DNA of 64,000 bases, taken from assembly GCA_040751985.1 (NCBI GenBank), contig JBFMFU010000071.1:36497-100496 (forward strand), in the 5' to 3' direction. A program made the translations under genes and the position numbers. The notes beneath the pieces were generated by a model, which saw nothing but the letters and a program-made list of their open reading frames with translations, did not search any database and had not been told where the DNA came from. This stretch comes from Desulfoferula sp040751985. GTDB taxonomy: Bacteria > Desulfobacterota > Desulfarculia > Desulfarculales > Desulfarculaceae. This document shows, in pieces, positions 16,714 through 26,369 of this stretch (the first letter of the stretch is position 1; the number at the start of each line of letters is the position of its first letter).

Positions 16714-18516
16714 CTAGTCCGCGAACATTTGGCCTGTCATGGCCGCGGTGAGTCCATCATCCTCCAGCAGGCGGGTGTGCAGGCCGGCGGCCTTGGACAG
16801 CTCGTAGTGGAAGAAGTAACGCATGGTCATCAGCTTACCGCGGTAGAACTCGGCTTCGCCGGCGCTGGGGCCGCCGGCCAGGCCCGCGGACGCGGCCAGG
16901 CCCTGCTTGAGCCACTGCCAGGCGATGGCCACCAGGCCGAACAGCTCCAGGTACAGGGTGGCGTCGGCCAGGAACACCTCGATCTGGCCCTTGGCGGCCA
17001 GGGCCAGCTTGGCCTGGGTGGCCTCCTCCAGCAGGCCTAGGGCCTCCCGTAGGCGCTGGGCGTATGGCTTCAGCTCCGCCTGTTCCGCGGCCGCCTGCAG
17101 GGTGACCTCCACCTCCTCGCGGAACAGCTTCAGGGCACAACCCTGGTGCATCATCGCCTTGCGACCCAGCAGGTCCATGGCCTGGATGCCGGTGGTGCCC
17201 TCGTGGATGGGGTGAATGCGTACGTCGCGGTAGTATTGTTCCAGGGGGAACTCGTCGCAGTAGCCGTAGCCGCCCAGGATCTGCAGGCCGGCGCTCACCG
17301 AGAGGATGCCCATCTCCGAGGGGTAGCTCTTGACCACCGGCGTGATCAGGTCCAGCAGCAGGGCGTAGCGCTCCCGCTCCTCCTCGGAGCCGTAATGGCT
17401 CAGATCGCTGTACTTGGCTGCCTGCAGCAGCAGGGCCAGGGAGCCATCCACCACCGCGCGCTGGAACAGGAGCAGGCGCTTGATGTCCGCGTGCTCGATG
17501 ATCATCACCGGAGGCAGGCTGGGGTCCTTGGACTCCACCTTGCGCCCCTGCGGCCGCTCGCGGGCGTATTGCAGGGAGGCGTAGTACGCGCCCGAGGCGC
17601 AGGCCGCGGCCTGCATGCCCACGCTGATGCGAGCCTCGTTCATCATCTGGAACATGTAGGCCAGGCCGCGGTTGGCCTCGCCCACCAGCCAGCCGCGGCA
17701 GTCGCCCTCCTCGCCCAGGCTGAGCTGCACGATGGGGCAGCCGCGGTAGCCCAGCTTGTGGAAGACGCCGGCCGAGTGCAGATCGTTGGGCACCAGGCCG
17801 TCCGCCTCGGGCCGCAGCTTGGGTACCACGAACAGACTGATGCCCTTGACCCCTGGCGGCGCGCCGGCGATGCGGGCCAGCATCAGGTGCACTATGTTGT
17901 CCGCGCCGTCGTGGTCGGCGGCGGAGATGAAGATCTTCTGGCCGCGCAGCAGGTAGTAGCCTTGGTCCGTGGGCTCGGCCAGCATGGCCACGTCCGACAG
18001 CGAGCTGCCGGCCTGGGGCTCGGTGAGGGCCATGGTGCCCTGCCAGGCGCCGGAGAGCATGTGGGGCACGTAGGTCTGTTGCAGCTCCTCACTGCCGAAG
18101 CTCAGGATCAGGTGGGCGGCGCCGGTGGTCAGGCCGGTGTAGGCCGAGCCCGGAAAGTTGGCCGCGCCCATAATGAAGTGGGCCGCGGTGGTGATGGTCA
18201 CCGGCAGCTGCTGACCTTCCACCGCATAGGGGAAGTTGGCCCCGAACCAGGCGCCTTCGCCGTAGGCCTGCAGGAAATCCCGTACCGCCGGCTGCACCTT
18301 CACCTGCCCGTCCTCCAGACGGGGCGGGTTGCGGTCCATGTCCGCGAAGTGGGGGAAGAGCATCTCGTCCGACAGGCGCAGGGCCGTGTCCAGCACCAGG
18401 TCGAAGCCCTGGCGGTCGTGATCGGCGAAGTAGGCGCAGGCAGTCAGCTCCTGGGCCCTTAGGACATCATAGAGCAGAAACTTCAGGTTGCGCAGGCTGA
18501 CGTAGCGAGAGGCCAC
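16714..18516 (-). CDS. Acyl-CoA dehydrogenase, large 600-aa type
   Basis: A 600-aa flavoprotein of the larger acyl-CoA dehydrogenase class that has an extra C-terminal domain of about 130 residues. MALTEPQAGSSLSDVAML is the flavin-binding region, ILGGYGYCDEFPLEQYYRD leads to the base-bearing loop HEGTTGIQ (about 435), where the catalytic glutamate is present. The start is GTG with GGGAGA upstream. A second member of the class is at 22956-24779. It is encoded between FadJ and TetR and likely performs the first oxidation of this operon's cycle. Confidence 0.88.
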   Translation of the reverse strand: MASRYVSLRNLKFLLYDVLRAQELTACAYFADHDRQGFDLVLDTALRLSDEMLFPHFADMDRNPPRLEDGQVKVQPAVRDFLQAYGEGAWFGANFPYAVEGQQLPVTITTAAHFIMGAANFPGSAYTGLTTGAAHLILSFGSEELQQTYVPHMLSGAWQGTMALTEPQAGSSLSDVAMLAEPTDQGYYLLRGQKIFISAADHDGADNIVHLMLARIAGAPPGVKGISLFVVPKLRPEADGLVPNDLHSAGVFHKLGYRGCPIVQLSLGEEGDCRGWLVGEANRGLAYMFQMMNEARISVGMQAAACASGAYYASLQYARERPQGRKVESKDPSLPPVMIIEHADIKRLLLFQRAVVDGSLALLLQAAKYSDLSHYGSEEERERYALLLDLITPVVKSYPSEMGILSVSAGLQILGGYGYCDEFPLEQYYRDVRIHPIHEGTTGIQAMDLLGRKAMMHQGCALKLFREEVEVTLQAAAEQAELKPYAQRLREALGLLEEATQAKLALAAKGQIEVFLADATLYLELFGLVAIAWQWLKQGLAASAGLAGGPSAGEAEFYRGKLMTMRYFFHYELSKAAGLHTRLLEDDGLTAAMTGQMFAD

Positions 18517-18528
18517 GATGCTTTCTCC

Positions 18529-20658
18529 CTAGCTCTGGTAAAAGGTTTTACCGCTGGCGGCCATGTCCTCCAGGAGCCTGGCCGGCGTGTAGCGCACGCC
18601 GTAGCGGGCCTCCAGCTCCTTGAGCTTGGCCACCACCTTGGGCAGGCCCCACTTGTCCGCGTAGCGCAGGATGCCGCCGCGGTAGGGCGGGAAGCCGGTG
18701 CCGTAGATCATGGCCAGGTCCATGTCCGCCGGCCGATCGCAGATGCCCTCCTCAATCATGTAGGCGGCCTCGTTGATGCCGCCGGCCAGCATCACGTCGA
18801 TGATCTCCTGCTGGCTCATCTCCCGGGGCTGCACCTTGTGCTCCTGGTAGTACTTGATCACCGCCTGCACCACGCGCATGTTGGGCACCGGCGGGTTCTG
18901 GCTGTAGTCCAGATAGCCCCGGCCCGTCTTGCGGCCGTAGTCGCCCACCTGGTAGATGGCTTCGGTGAGCGGGTGCACCGCGTAGCGCGGGCCCAGGCGC
19001 TTCTCGAAGGTCTTGTTCACGTGGTAGTTGATGTCGATGCCGGTGAGGTCAGAAAGCACCGCCGGGCCCATGGGCATGCCGAAGTCCATCATGGCCTGCT
19101 CTATGGCCGCGCCGTTGACGCCGTCGGCGATGAGGAACACCGCCCCGCCCATGAGGCCGCCCAGCTGCCGCGAGACATAGAAGCCGGGACCGTCGTTGAC
19201 CACCACCGGGACCTTCTTGATGGCCCGGCCAAAGGCCACTGAGGTGGCCAGGGTCTGGTCGCTGGTGCGCTGGGCGCAGATGATCTCTAAGAGGGGCATG
19301 CGCTCGGCCGGGTTGAAAAAGTGCAGGCCGATCATGCGGCCGGGGTCCTTGAGCACGCTGGCCATCTCGGTGATGGGCAGGGCCGAGGTGTTGGTGCCGA
19401 AGACCACGTCCGGCCGGCAGATGCCCTCCAGCTTCTTCCAGATGTTCTGCTTGACCTCCATATTCTCCAGCACGGCCTCGATCACCAGGTCCACGCCGGC
19501 CAGCTCCTCCAGGCGAGTGGTGGTGCTGAGCTTAGTTGCCAGCAGCTCCTCTAGGGCCTTGGGCGTGATCTTGTTCTTCTTGAGCTTGTAGGCGAAGGTC
19601 TTCTTGACCGACTCCACGCCCTTGGCCACGGCCTGGTCGTTGATGTCCCACAGCACGCATTCGAAGCCGTTGGACAGCAGCAGGTGCACGATGCCGCAGC
19701 CCATGACCCCGCCGCCCAGCATGCCCACCTTCTTGATGGCGGCCGGCTGGAGACCCTTGATGCGCGGCAGGCGTCCGGCGGCCCGCTCGTTGAGGAATAT
19801 GCCGATGAGGTTCTTGGCCACGTCGGAGACCAGGCAGTCCCCGAACATGTCCATCTCCACCTGGATGTCCTGCAGGAAGTCGGCTGTGAGCCCGCGCTCG
19901 AAGCACTCCATGATCTTCCAGGGCGCGATGTAGCCCTTGGCCTTCTGGGCCATCATGCCGCGGCCATAGGCCAGCAGGGCCTTTTTCTCAGCCGCGCTAG
20001 GCAGGCGGGTGAAGCGCTGGCTGGCGATGCGGGTGGCGGTGTGCAGGCGGCCGGAGAGGAACTTCCCCGCCGCGGCCAGGGCCGCCTTCATGAGCCCCTC
20101 GGCCGGCACCACTTCGTCCACCAGGCCATAGGAAAAAGCCTGATCGGCCTTGATGAACTTGCCGGTGGTGATCATGTCCATGGCGTTGGGCAGCCCGATG
20201 AGCCGGGGCAGGCGCTGGGTGCCGCCGGCGCCGGGCAGCAGGCCCAGCTTCACCTCGGGCAGGCCCAAGCTCACGCCCGCGGCCGCCACCCGGTAGTGGC
20301 AGGCCATGGCCAGCTCCAGGCCGCCGCCCAGGCAGTTGCCATTGATGGCCGCGATCATGGGCTTGCGGCTCATTTCCAGGGCGTTGTGGAACTCGTGGTT
20401 CTTCTGCAAGAGGGGCAGGAACTGCTGCTTGTCGGTGATCTTGACCAACTGGGTGATGTCCGCCCCGGCCACGAAGTTCTTGCCGGTGCCGGTGAGCACG
20501 ATGACCTTGACGCCTGCGTCGTTCCAGGCCTGCTGCACGGCATCCACCAGCTCCAGCACTATGTGCTCGGAGAGCTGGTTCACCGGGGGGTTGTTAAAGG
20601 CGATGACGGCCACGCCGTCGGCAACCTCGACCTTGAGCCACTTAAAATCGGTCTGCAT
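18529..20658 (-). CDS. fadJ: 3-hydroxyacyl-CoA dehydrogenase/enoyl-CoA hydratase fusion
   Basis: A 709-aa bifunctional beta-oxidation enzyme. The N-terminal crotonase domain (about 1-190) has FVAGADITQL and GNCLGGGLELAMACHYR with LGLLPGAGGTQRLPRLIG. The dehydrogenase begins near 310 with VGMLGGGVMGCGIVHLL and has GLHFFNPAERMPLLEII. Two C-terminal HADH helical regions follow, ending FGTGFPPYRGG-like (IYGTGFPPYRGGILRYAD). Length and order match FadJ, the anaerobic-type alpha subunit; FadB is the alternative name. It is 59 bases after the synthetase. Confidence 0.9.
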   Translation of the reverse strand: MQTDFKWLKVEVADGVAVIAFNNPPVNQLSEHIVLELVDAVQQAWNDAGVKVIVLTGTGKNFVAGADITQLVKITDKQQFLPLLQKNHEFHNALEMSRKPMIAAINGNCLGGGLELAMACHYRVAAAGVSLGLPEVKLGLLPGAGGTQRLPRLIGLPNAMDMITTGKFIKADQAFSYGLVDEVVPAEGLMKAALAAAGKFLSGRLHTATRIASQRFTRLPSAAEKKALLAYGRGMMAQKAKGYIAPWKIMECFERGLTADFLQDIQVEMDMFGDCLVSDVAKNLIGIFLNERAAGRLPRIKGLQPAAIKKVGMLGGGVMGCGIVHLLLSNGFECVLWDINDQAVAKGVESVKKTFAYKLKKNKITPKALEELLATKLSTTTRLEELAGVDLVIEAVLENMEVKQNIWKKLEGICRPDVVFGTNTSALPITEMASVLKDPGRMIGLHFFNPAERMPLLEIICAQRTSDQTLATSVAFGRAIKKVPVVVNDGPGFYVSRQLGGLMGGAVFLIADGVNGAAIEQAMMDFGMPMGPAVLSDLTGIDINYHVNKTFEKRLGPRYAVHPLTEAIYQVGDYGRKTGRGYLDYSQNPPVPNMRVVQAVIKYYQEHKVQPREMSQQEIIDVMLAGGINEAAYMIEEGICDRPADMDLAMIYGTGFPPYRGGILRYADKWGLPKVVAKLKELEARYGVRYTPARLLEDMAASGKTFYQS

Positions 20659-20717
20659 AGCCCTCTTCTCTCAGTCTCGGGTCCATATCAGGGGGCGCTG
20701 GTGGATATCTAAACGGC

Positions 20718-22394
20718 TCAGGACTTGTCCTGGGCCTTGCGCTTGGCCTCTTCCTCGGCGCGCAGCACCTTGCGCAGCAGCTTGCCCACCGCGCTCTTGG
20801 GCAGAGAGGCGCGGAACTCCACCAGCTTGGGCGCCTTGTAGGCGGCCAGGTGCTGGCGGCAGAAGGCGATGATCTCCTCGGCGTCGGCGGTCTGGCCGGG
20901 CTTGAGCACCACGAAGGCCTTGACCGTTTCGCCGCGGTACTCGTCCGGCACGCCCAGGGCCACGGCCTCGGCCACCTTGGGGTGCTGGTAGAGCACCTCG
21001 TCTATCTCCCGGGGGTAGATGTTGTAACCGCCGGCGATGATCATGTCCTTCTTGCGGTCCACGATGAACAGGTAGCCGTCCTCGTCGGCGATGGCCACGT
21101 CGCCGGTGTAGAGCCAGCCGTCCTTGAGTTGGCCGGCGGTCTCCTGGGGGTTGTTCCAGTAGCCCTGCATTACGTAGGGCGAGCGGATGATCATTTCGCC
21201 GGGCTGGCCGGGCGGAACCTCCTGCTGGCCGCTCTCCACGTCCACCAGCTTGATCTCGGCGTCTATGAAGGGGATGCCGATGGAGCCGTGCTTGCTCAGG
21301 CCCATGATGGGGTTGGCCGCGCCCAGGGAGGTGGTCTCGGTCATGCCCCAGCCCTCGGAGTAGGCGATGCCCAGGTCCTCCACCTGGCCGATCAGCTCCA
21401 CGGGCATGGGCCCGGCGCCGCTGTTGATCAGCTTGATCTTGGTGTCCAGTCCCAGCTCGCCGGCCCGAGGGTGGTTGACGATGGCGTTGATCATGGTGGG
21501 CACGGCCGGGAAAAAGGTGATCTCGGGGATGGCCGCCAGGGTGTTCATGAACTCGTCCAGGTCGAAGCGCGGCACCAGGTACATGGTGGCGCCGGTGGCC
21601 ATGGCGTACTGCAGGCAACAGATCTGGCCGTAGATGTGGAAGAAGGGCAGTACGGACATCACGCTGCGCCGCTCCACCGGCAACAGCCGGTTGGTACCCT
21701 CGCCCCAGGCCGCGCAGACCGTGGCCGAGGATACGTAGTTGTAGTGGCTGAGCACCGCGCCCTTGGGCACGCCGGTGGTGCCGCCGGTGAAGATGATCAC
21801 CGCCGGGTCGTCGGCGCCTATCTGCACCCGGGGAGGCTTCCGGCCGGCCGCGCCCTCCAGCAGGTCGCCGAAGTGCAACCAGCCCTCTTCCAGGTTAAGG
21901 CTCTGGGCCGTGCTGCGGTTCATACCCGGTATGAAGTCGGTGATGGCCGTCACCACCACCCGAGGCGGCTCCACCTCCCGCACCATCTTGCGAATGTTGT
22001 CCAGGAAGAGGTCGAAGGTGAAGAGCACCTTGGGCTGGGTGAGCTGGGCCATGTGCTTCAGCTCGGGCACCGTGTACAGGGGGTTGACATTGACCACGAT
22101 GGCCCCCAGGTGCAGCACAGCATAAAAGGCGATGAGGTACTGGGGGCAATTGGGCAGGTGCAGGGCCACCCGGTCGCCTTTGCCCACCCCCAGCCCGGAC
22201 AGGGCCGCGGCCATCTGCAACGAGGCCTGCCGGAGCTGGCGGAAGCTGGTCCGGCCGCCGAAAAACACGGCCGCGGCGCGGTCCGGGAATTGGTTGGCTA
22301 TGCCGCGCAGCAGCTCCTGCACCGGCACTCGGGGATAGCGCAGGGTAGTGGGCACCCAGGTGTCGTAGTGTCGAGTCCAGGGCCGCTGCTGCAA
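20718..22394 (-). CDS. fadD: Long-chain acyl-CoA synthetase (AMP-forming)
   Basis: A 558-aa ligase that activates fatty acids with ATP and CoA. The P-loop is IIFTGGTTGVPKGAVLSH, the A5 motif is GWGMTETT and the A7 motif is LYTGDVA. The C-terminal lysine lies in LPKSAVGKLLRK. I chose TTG 22394 because GGGAGGCGGTGA precedes it and the resulting N-terminus RPWTRHYD...VP matches FadD proteins; the frame opens at ATG 22463, which has no ribosome site. It is the first gene of the minus-strand beta-oxidation operon. Confidence 0.86.
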   Translation of the reverse strand: MQQRPWTRHYDTWVPTTLRYPRVPVQELLRGIANQFPDRAAAVFFGGRTSFRQLRQASLQMAAALSGLGVGKGDRVALHLPNCPQYLIAFYAVLHLGAIVVNVNPLYTVPELKHMAQLTQPKVLFTFDLFLDNIRKMVREVEPPRVVVTAITDFIPGMNRSTAQSLNLEEGWLHFGDLLEGAAGRKPPRVQIGADDPAVIIFTGGTTGVPKGAVLSHYNYVSSATVCAAWGEGTNRLLPVERRSVMSVLPFFHIYGQICCLQYAMATGATMYLVPRFDLDEFMNTLAAIPEITFFPAVPTMINAIVNHPRAGELGLDTKIKLINSGAGPMPVELIGQVEDLGIAYSEGWGMTETTSLGAANPIMGLSKHGSIGIPFIDAEIKLVDVESGQQEVPPGQPGEMIIRSPYVMQGYWNNPQETAGQLKDGWLYTGDVAIADEDGYLFIVDRKKDMIIAGGYNIYPREIDEVLYQHPKVAEAVALGVPDEYRGETVKAFVVLKPGQTADAEEIIAFCRQHLAAYKAPKLVEFRASLPKSAVGKLLRKVLRAEEEAKRKAQDKS

Positions 22395-22557
22395 ATCACC
22401 GCCTCCCTCGCCGCGGCTGCTCAAGACCGCACCGCGACGCTGGCCCCCACCAAAGCCAGGCATAGCTAACTAGCTGATTTATTTACAACTGATTTGCGCC
22501 ACGCCCAGCCAGATGGTGCCTGTACTGGGTTACTCCGACCTGCCGAAGACTTTTTCA

Positions 22558-22587
22558 ACTGTACAAAAAGCGAATTTCGCCTGTCAA
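22558..22587 (-). promoter_or_regulatory. Promoter for the fadD-fadJ operon
   Basis: On the minus strand a consensus TTGACA (22582-22587) stands 18 bases from TACAGT (22558-22563, four of six consensus bases). The leader to the synthetase start would be about 155 bases. Confidence 0.5.
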
Positions 22588-22860
22588 GAGTCATTTCAGG
22601 GTAGGTGCAAATTAATACCTATTTATGATGTTGTACAATATGACAAGCATAATTTTTACATTAGTAGTTTATTTTTCATTTTGTTTTTCTAGTGAAGCTT
22701 GAACCGTGTTATGGTGGCTGATCGAGCGTGGCACCGTCTCCCGGCAGGCCTGGCACCGCGGGGCGAGGCGCAAGACTGTGCGCGAAACGAGCGGCCAGCG
22801 CAAGGAAAACCGCGCGGTTCGAGCAATCGTTTGTATTCAATCCCCGGCCCCACTACTTGC

Positions 22861-22889
22861 TTGACGCTCATCCGCGCAACTGCTTTATT
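22861..22889 (+). promoter_or_regulatory. Promoter for the 22956 operon
   Basis: TTGACG (22861-22866), a 17-base spacer and TTTATT (22884-22889) form a reasonable sigma-70-type promoter about 65 bases before the ATG at 22956. The palindrome TCAATTGA lies just downstream of the expected start site. Confidence 0.5.
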
Positions 22890-22955
22890 GGCTAGTGGTC
22901 AAACCTCTTTCAATTGAGGACCCGCGGCCAGGCGGGGCCCGCCAGGAGGAACAGC

Positions 22956-24779
22956 ATGGGCATCAATTACTTCCGCCGCGAGGACCGAGACCTGAAATTC
23001 GTGCTTACCGAGCACGTGGACCTTGCCCGGCTGTTGAGCTACCCCCCCTATCAGGAGTTCTCGGCCGAGGACTTCAGCATGATGATAGACGAGGCCCTCA
23101 AGGTGGGGCGCGAGGTCCTGGGCCCTGGCCTGCAGGACGGCGACCGCGAGGGTTGCACCTATAACACCGACGGCACCGTCACCACCCCGGCGGCCTGGAA
23201 GGACTGCTGGCGGGTGCTGTTCGAAAACGGCTGGGCCGCCTCCACCTCCAACCCCGAGTTCGGCGGCATGGGCCTGCCCGCGGTGATGGGCGGCATCCTG
23301 GGCGATATCTTCACCGGCGCCAACATGGCCTTCATGACCTTTCCCGGCCTGACCACCGGCAACGGACACCTGATCGAGAACTTCGGCACCGACCAGGACC
23401 GGGCTCTGTTCGTGGAAAAGATGTACACCGGCCAATGGTCCGGCACCATGTGCCTGACCGAGCCCGACGCCGGCAGCGACGTGGGCAGCATCCTTACCAG
23501 GGCCGTGCCCGACCCTGAGGCCGGCGATCCGCGCATCTACAAGATTCAGGGCACCAAGCGCTTCATCACCTGCGGCCAGCACGACCTGGCCGAGAACATC
23601 ATCCATCTGCTGCTGGCCAAGATCGAAGGCGCCCCGGCCGGCACCAAGGGCATCAGCCTGTTCATCGTGCCCAATATCTGGGTGAATCCGGATGGCTCCC
23701 TGGGCGAACCCAACGATGTCTTCTGCACGGGCATCGAGCACAAGATGGGCATCCACGGCTCCTCCACCTGCTCGCTCAGCTTCGGGGAGAACAACAAGTG
23801 CCGGGGTATCCTGTTGGGTGAGCCGCACACCGGCATGGCCAAAATGTTCCAGATGATGAACCACGCCCGCATCGGCTGCGGCATTCAGGCCTTGGGCCTG
23901 GCCGCCTCGGCCTACGACACCGCCCGCGCGTACGCCAAGGAGCGGGTGCAGGGCGCGCCCATCAGCAACCGCCACGGCCAGCGGGTGACCATCATCCACC
24001 ACGAGGACGTGCGGCGCATGCTCCTGAATCTCAAGTCCGGCTGCGAGGCCATGCGCGCCTTCATCGCCCGGCTGCTGTTTTTGATCGACGTGGCCGAGCA
24101 CGACCCGCAGGAGGAGGAGCGCCTCAAGGCCCAGGACCTGGTGGAGCTGCTGACGCCCCTGATCAAGGCCTACAACTCGGACCTGGCCTACAGCCTGATC
24201 CGCGACGCCATTCATGTGCTGGGCGGCGCGGGCTACTGCAGCGACTACCCGGTGGAACAGTACGCCCGCGACAGCAAGATCGTAGGCATCTGGGAGGGCA
24301 CCAACTACATCCAGGCCCTGGACCTGGTGGGCCGCAAGCTCTCCATAAGGGGCGGCAAGGTATTCCAGGACTGGGTGGGCGAAATCATGGCCTTCACCGC
24401 CAAGTACAAGGAGGACCCCGACTTCGCCGGGGACATGAAGCTCTTGTTCAAGGCCGGCCAGGCGGTGGGTGACTTTGCCCTGCGTTTCCTGCAATATTTC
24501 AAGGCCGGCCGCTTCTCCCTGGTGCCCATGTACGCCACCCGCTTCCTGGACTGCTTCGCGGAGACGGCCATGGCGCAGCTGCTCTTGGAGCAGGGGCTCC
24601 TGGCCCGGGACAAGCTGGCCCAGGTGGAGGCTTCCTCCAGCGACGGCATGTTTTACGCCGGCAAGGTGGCCTCGGCTAAGTTCTTCTGCCGCAACACCCT
24701 GACCAACGTGTTCGGCAGGCACCTGGCCTTGCAGCAGGAGGACCTATCGGCCATGGAGCTCTCAGAGGAGGCGTTCTAG
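22956..24779 (+). CDS. Acyl-CoA dehydrogenase, large 607-aa type
   Basis: A 607-aa member of the large acyl-CoA dehydrogenase class, related to the one at 16714. MCLTEPDAGSDVGSIL is the flavin region. The catalytic loop IWEGTNYIQ (about 448) keeps the glutamate, after LGGAGYCSDYPVEQYARD. The C-terminal domain of about 130 residues starts with GGKVFQDWVGEIMAF. The start was set at ATG 22956 by AGGAGGA at 22944-22950. It is the first gene of a three-gene operon with a 4-hydroxybutyryl-CoA-dehydratase-like enzyme, so its substrate may be a short-chain acyl-CoA. Confidence 0.88.
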   Translation: MGINYFRREDRDLKFVLTEHVDLARLLSYPPYQEFSAEDFSMMIDEALKVGREVLGPGLQDGDREGCTYNTDGTVTTPAAWKDCWRVLFENGWAASTSNPEFGGMGLPAVMGGILGDIFTGANMAFMTFPGLTTGNGHLIENFGTDQDRALFVEKMYTGQWSGTMCLTEPDAGSDVGSILTRAVPDPEAGDPRIYKIQGTKRFITCGQHDLAENIIHLLLAKIEGAPAGTKGISLFIVPNIWVNPDGSLGEPNDVFCTGIEHKMGIHGSSTCSLSFGENNKCRGILLGEPHTGMAKMFQMMNHARIGCGIQALGLAASAYDTARAYAKERVQGAPISNRHGQRVTIIHHEDVRRMLLNLKSGCEAMRAFIARLLFLIDVAEHDPQEEERLKAQDLVELLTPLIKAYNSDLAYSLIRDAIHVLGGAGYCSDYPVEQYARDSKIVGIWEGTNYIQALDLVGRKLSIRGGKVFQDWVGEIMAFTAKYKEDPDFAGDMKLLFKAGQAVGDFALRFLQYFKAGRFSLVPMYATRFLDCFAETAMAQLLLEQGLLARDKLAQVEASSSDGMFYAGKVASAKFFCRNTLTNVFGRHLALQQEDLSAMELSEEAF

Positions 24780-24818
24780 GCCGGCCCTCAACTCAGCATG
24801 GTTAAAGGGAGCAGGCAA

Positions 24819-26267
24819 ATGGCGCTCAAGACCGGCGAACAGTACCTGAAATCCATCGCGGAGCTGGACCTGCAGGCCCACATCATGGGCCAGAAGGTGG
24901 GCGACCTGCCCCGGCACGGCCTGGTGGCGCCCTCCCAGGAGGCGGTGGCCTTCACCTTCGACGGCGCCCACGACCCAGAGGCGGGGGGCATCTTCCGGGC
25001 CCAGAGCAACCTGTGCAACGCCGAGGTGAACCGCTTCACCCACCTGCACCAGTCGGCCGAGGACCTGGTGAAGAAGGTCATGATGCAGCGCTACTGCGGC
25101 ACCAAGACCGCCTGCTGCTTCCAGCGTTGCGTGGGCCTGGACGCGGCCAACGCCATCTTCTCCACCACCTTCGAGTGCGACGCCAAGCACGGCACCAGCT
25201 ACCACCAGCGCTTCCAGGACTACTGGCGCTGGGTGCAGCAGGAGGACTTGGTGGTGGATGGGGCCATGACCGACCCTAAGGGCGACCGCGGCAAGCGGCC
25301 CAAGGATCAGGCCGACCCGGACCTGTTCCTGCGGGTCAAACAGCGGCTCGACAACGGGGTGCTGATTTCCGGAGCCAAGCTGCACCAGACCGGCATGCTC
25401 AACTCGCACGAGATACTAGTGATGCCCACCCTGACCATGCGCCCGGGCGAGGAGGCCTGGGCCATCTGCGCGGCGGTGCCCACCAACGCGCCGGGGGTGC
25501 GCTATATCTACGGCCGCCAGGCCAGCGACACCCGCAAACTGGAAGCCCACCGCCTGGACGTGGGCAACCCGGTGTTTGGCGGCCAGGAGGTGATGACCAT
25601 CTTCGAGGACGTGTTCGTGCCCAATGAGCGGGTGTTCCTGGACGGCGAGGTGGACTTCTCGGGCACCATGGTGGAGCGCTTCGCCTCTTACCACCGCCAG
25701 AGCTACGGCGGCTGCAAGGTGGGGGTGGGCGACGCCCTGATCGGCGCTTCCGCCCTCATCGCCCAGATGAACGGCGTGGCGGGCGCCAGCCACATCCGCG
25801 ACAAGATCGTGGAGATGATCCACCTCAATGAGACCATCTACTCCTGCGGCATCGCCTGCTCGGCCTTGGGCGAGCGCATGCCGGCCGGCAACTATCAGGT
25901 GAACCTGCTCTTGGCCAACGTGTGCAAGCTCAACGTCACCCGCTTCCCCTACGAGCTGGCCCGCCTGGCCACGGACATCGCCGGCGGCCTCCTGGGCACC
26001 ATGCCCTCGGCCGCGGACTTGGATGACCCGGTGGCCGGCCCTTACATCAAGAAGTACCTGGCCGCCGCGCCGGGGGTGGAGGTGGTGGACCGCATCAAGG
26101 TGCTGCGTCTGATCGAGAACCTGGTGGCCGGCGCCGGCGCCGTGGGCTATCTCATTGAGTCCATGCACGGAGCCGGGCCGCCCACGGCCCAGCGCATCAT
26201 GATCAGCCGCCAGGCCAACCTGGAAGACAAGGTGGCCCAGGTCAAAAGCCTGCTGGACATCGCCTGA
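24819..26267 (+). CDS. abfD: 4-hydroxybutyryl-CoA dehydratase/vinylacetyl-CoA isomerase-like
   Basis: A 482-aa protein of the HpaB flavoprotein superfamily. It carries the features of AbfD, the oxygen-sensitive FAD and 4Fe-4S dehydratase that turns 4-hydroxybutyryl-CoA into crotonyl-CoA. The cluster ligands Cys99, Cys103, His292 and Cys299 of the clostridial enzyme correspond to Cys100 and Cys104 (CFQRCVGLDA) and to His292 and Cys299 (YHRQSYGGCK). VDGAMTDPKGDR and DPDLFLRV are also shared. I chose ATG 24819, with AGGGAG eight bases upstream, over ATG 24798. Strict flavin monooxygenases of this superfamily lack these ligands. Confidence 0.85.
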   Translation: MALKTGEQYLKSIAELDLQAHIMGQKVGDLPRHGLVAPSQEAVAFTFDGAHDPEAGGIFRAQSNLCNAEVNRFTHLHQSAEDLVKKVMMQRYCGTKTACCFQRCVGLDAANAIFSTTFECDAKHGTSYHQRFQDYWRWVQQEDLVVDGAMTDPKGDRGKRPKDQADPDLFLRVKQRLDNGVLISGAKLHQTGMLNSHEILVMPTLTMRPGEEAWAICAAVPTNAPGVRYIYGRQASDTRKLEAHRLDVGNPVFGGQEVMTIFEDVFVPNERVFLDGEVDFSGTMVERFASYHRQSYGGCKVGVGDALIGASALIAQMNGVAGASHIRDKIVEMIHLNETIYSCGIACSALGERMPAGNYQVNLLLANVCKLNVTRFPYELARLATDIAGGLLGTMPSAADLDDPVAGPYIKKYLAAAPGVEVVDRIKVLRLIENLVAGAGAVGYLIESMHGAGPPTAQRIMISRQANLEDKVAQVKSLLDIA

Positions 26268-26369
26268 GCCCGCCCCAGCTCAGACATGGGTCCCGAGCGG
26301 GGGAGGCATGCACGCGCAGCGAAAACGCCGCCAGATCGCCACGGCGCGCCTGAAGCCGGTGTAGCGGCC

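Larger units (their letters stand above)
22464..22955. promoter_or_regulatory. Divergent promoter region, AT-rich
   Basis: This 492-base gap separates the two divergent acyl-CoA operons and has no convincing gene. Its middle (about 22580-22690) is far more AT-rich than the rest of the window. It holds a minus-strand promoter (22558-22587), a plus-strand promoter (22861-22889), the 8-bp palindrome TTGTACAA (22631-22638), AGCTAACTAGCT (22464-22475) and TCAATTGA (22910-22917). Some of these are probably operators for TetR-type regulators, but none can be assigned. Confidence 0.55.

Noticed and set aside
22699..22917. A 72-codon frame in the divergent promoter region
   Set aside because: There is no ribosome site or similarity, and it overlaps the promoter of the gene at 22956.
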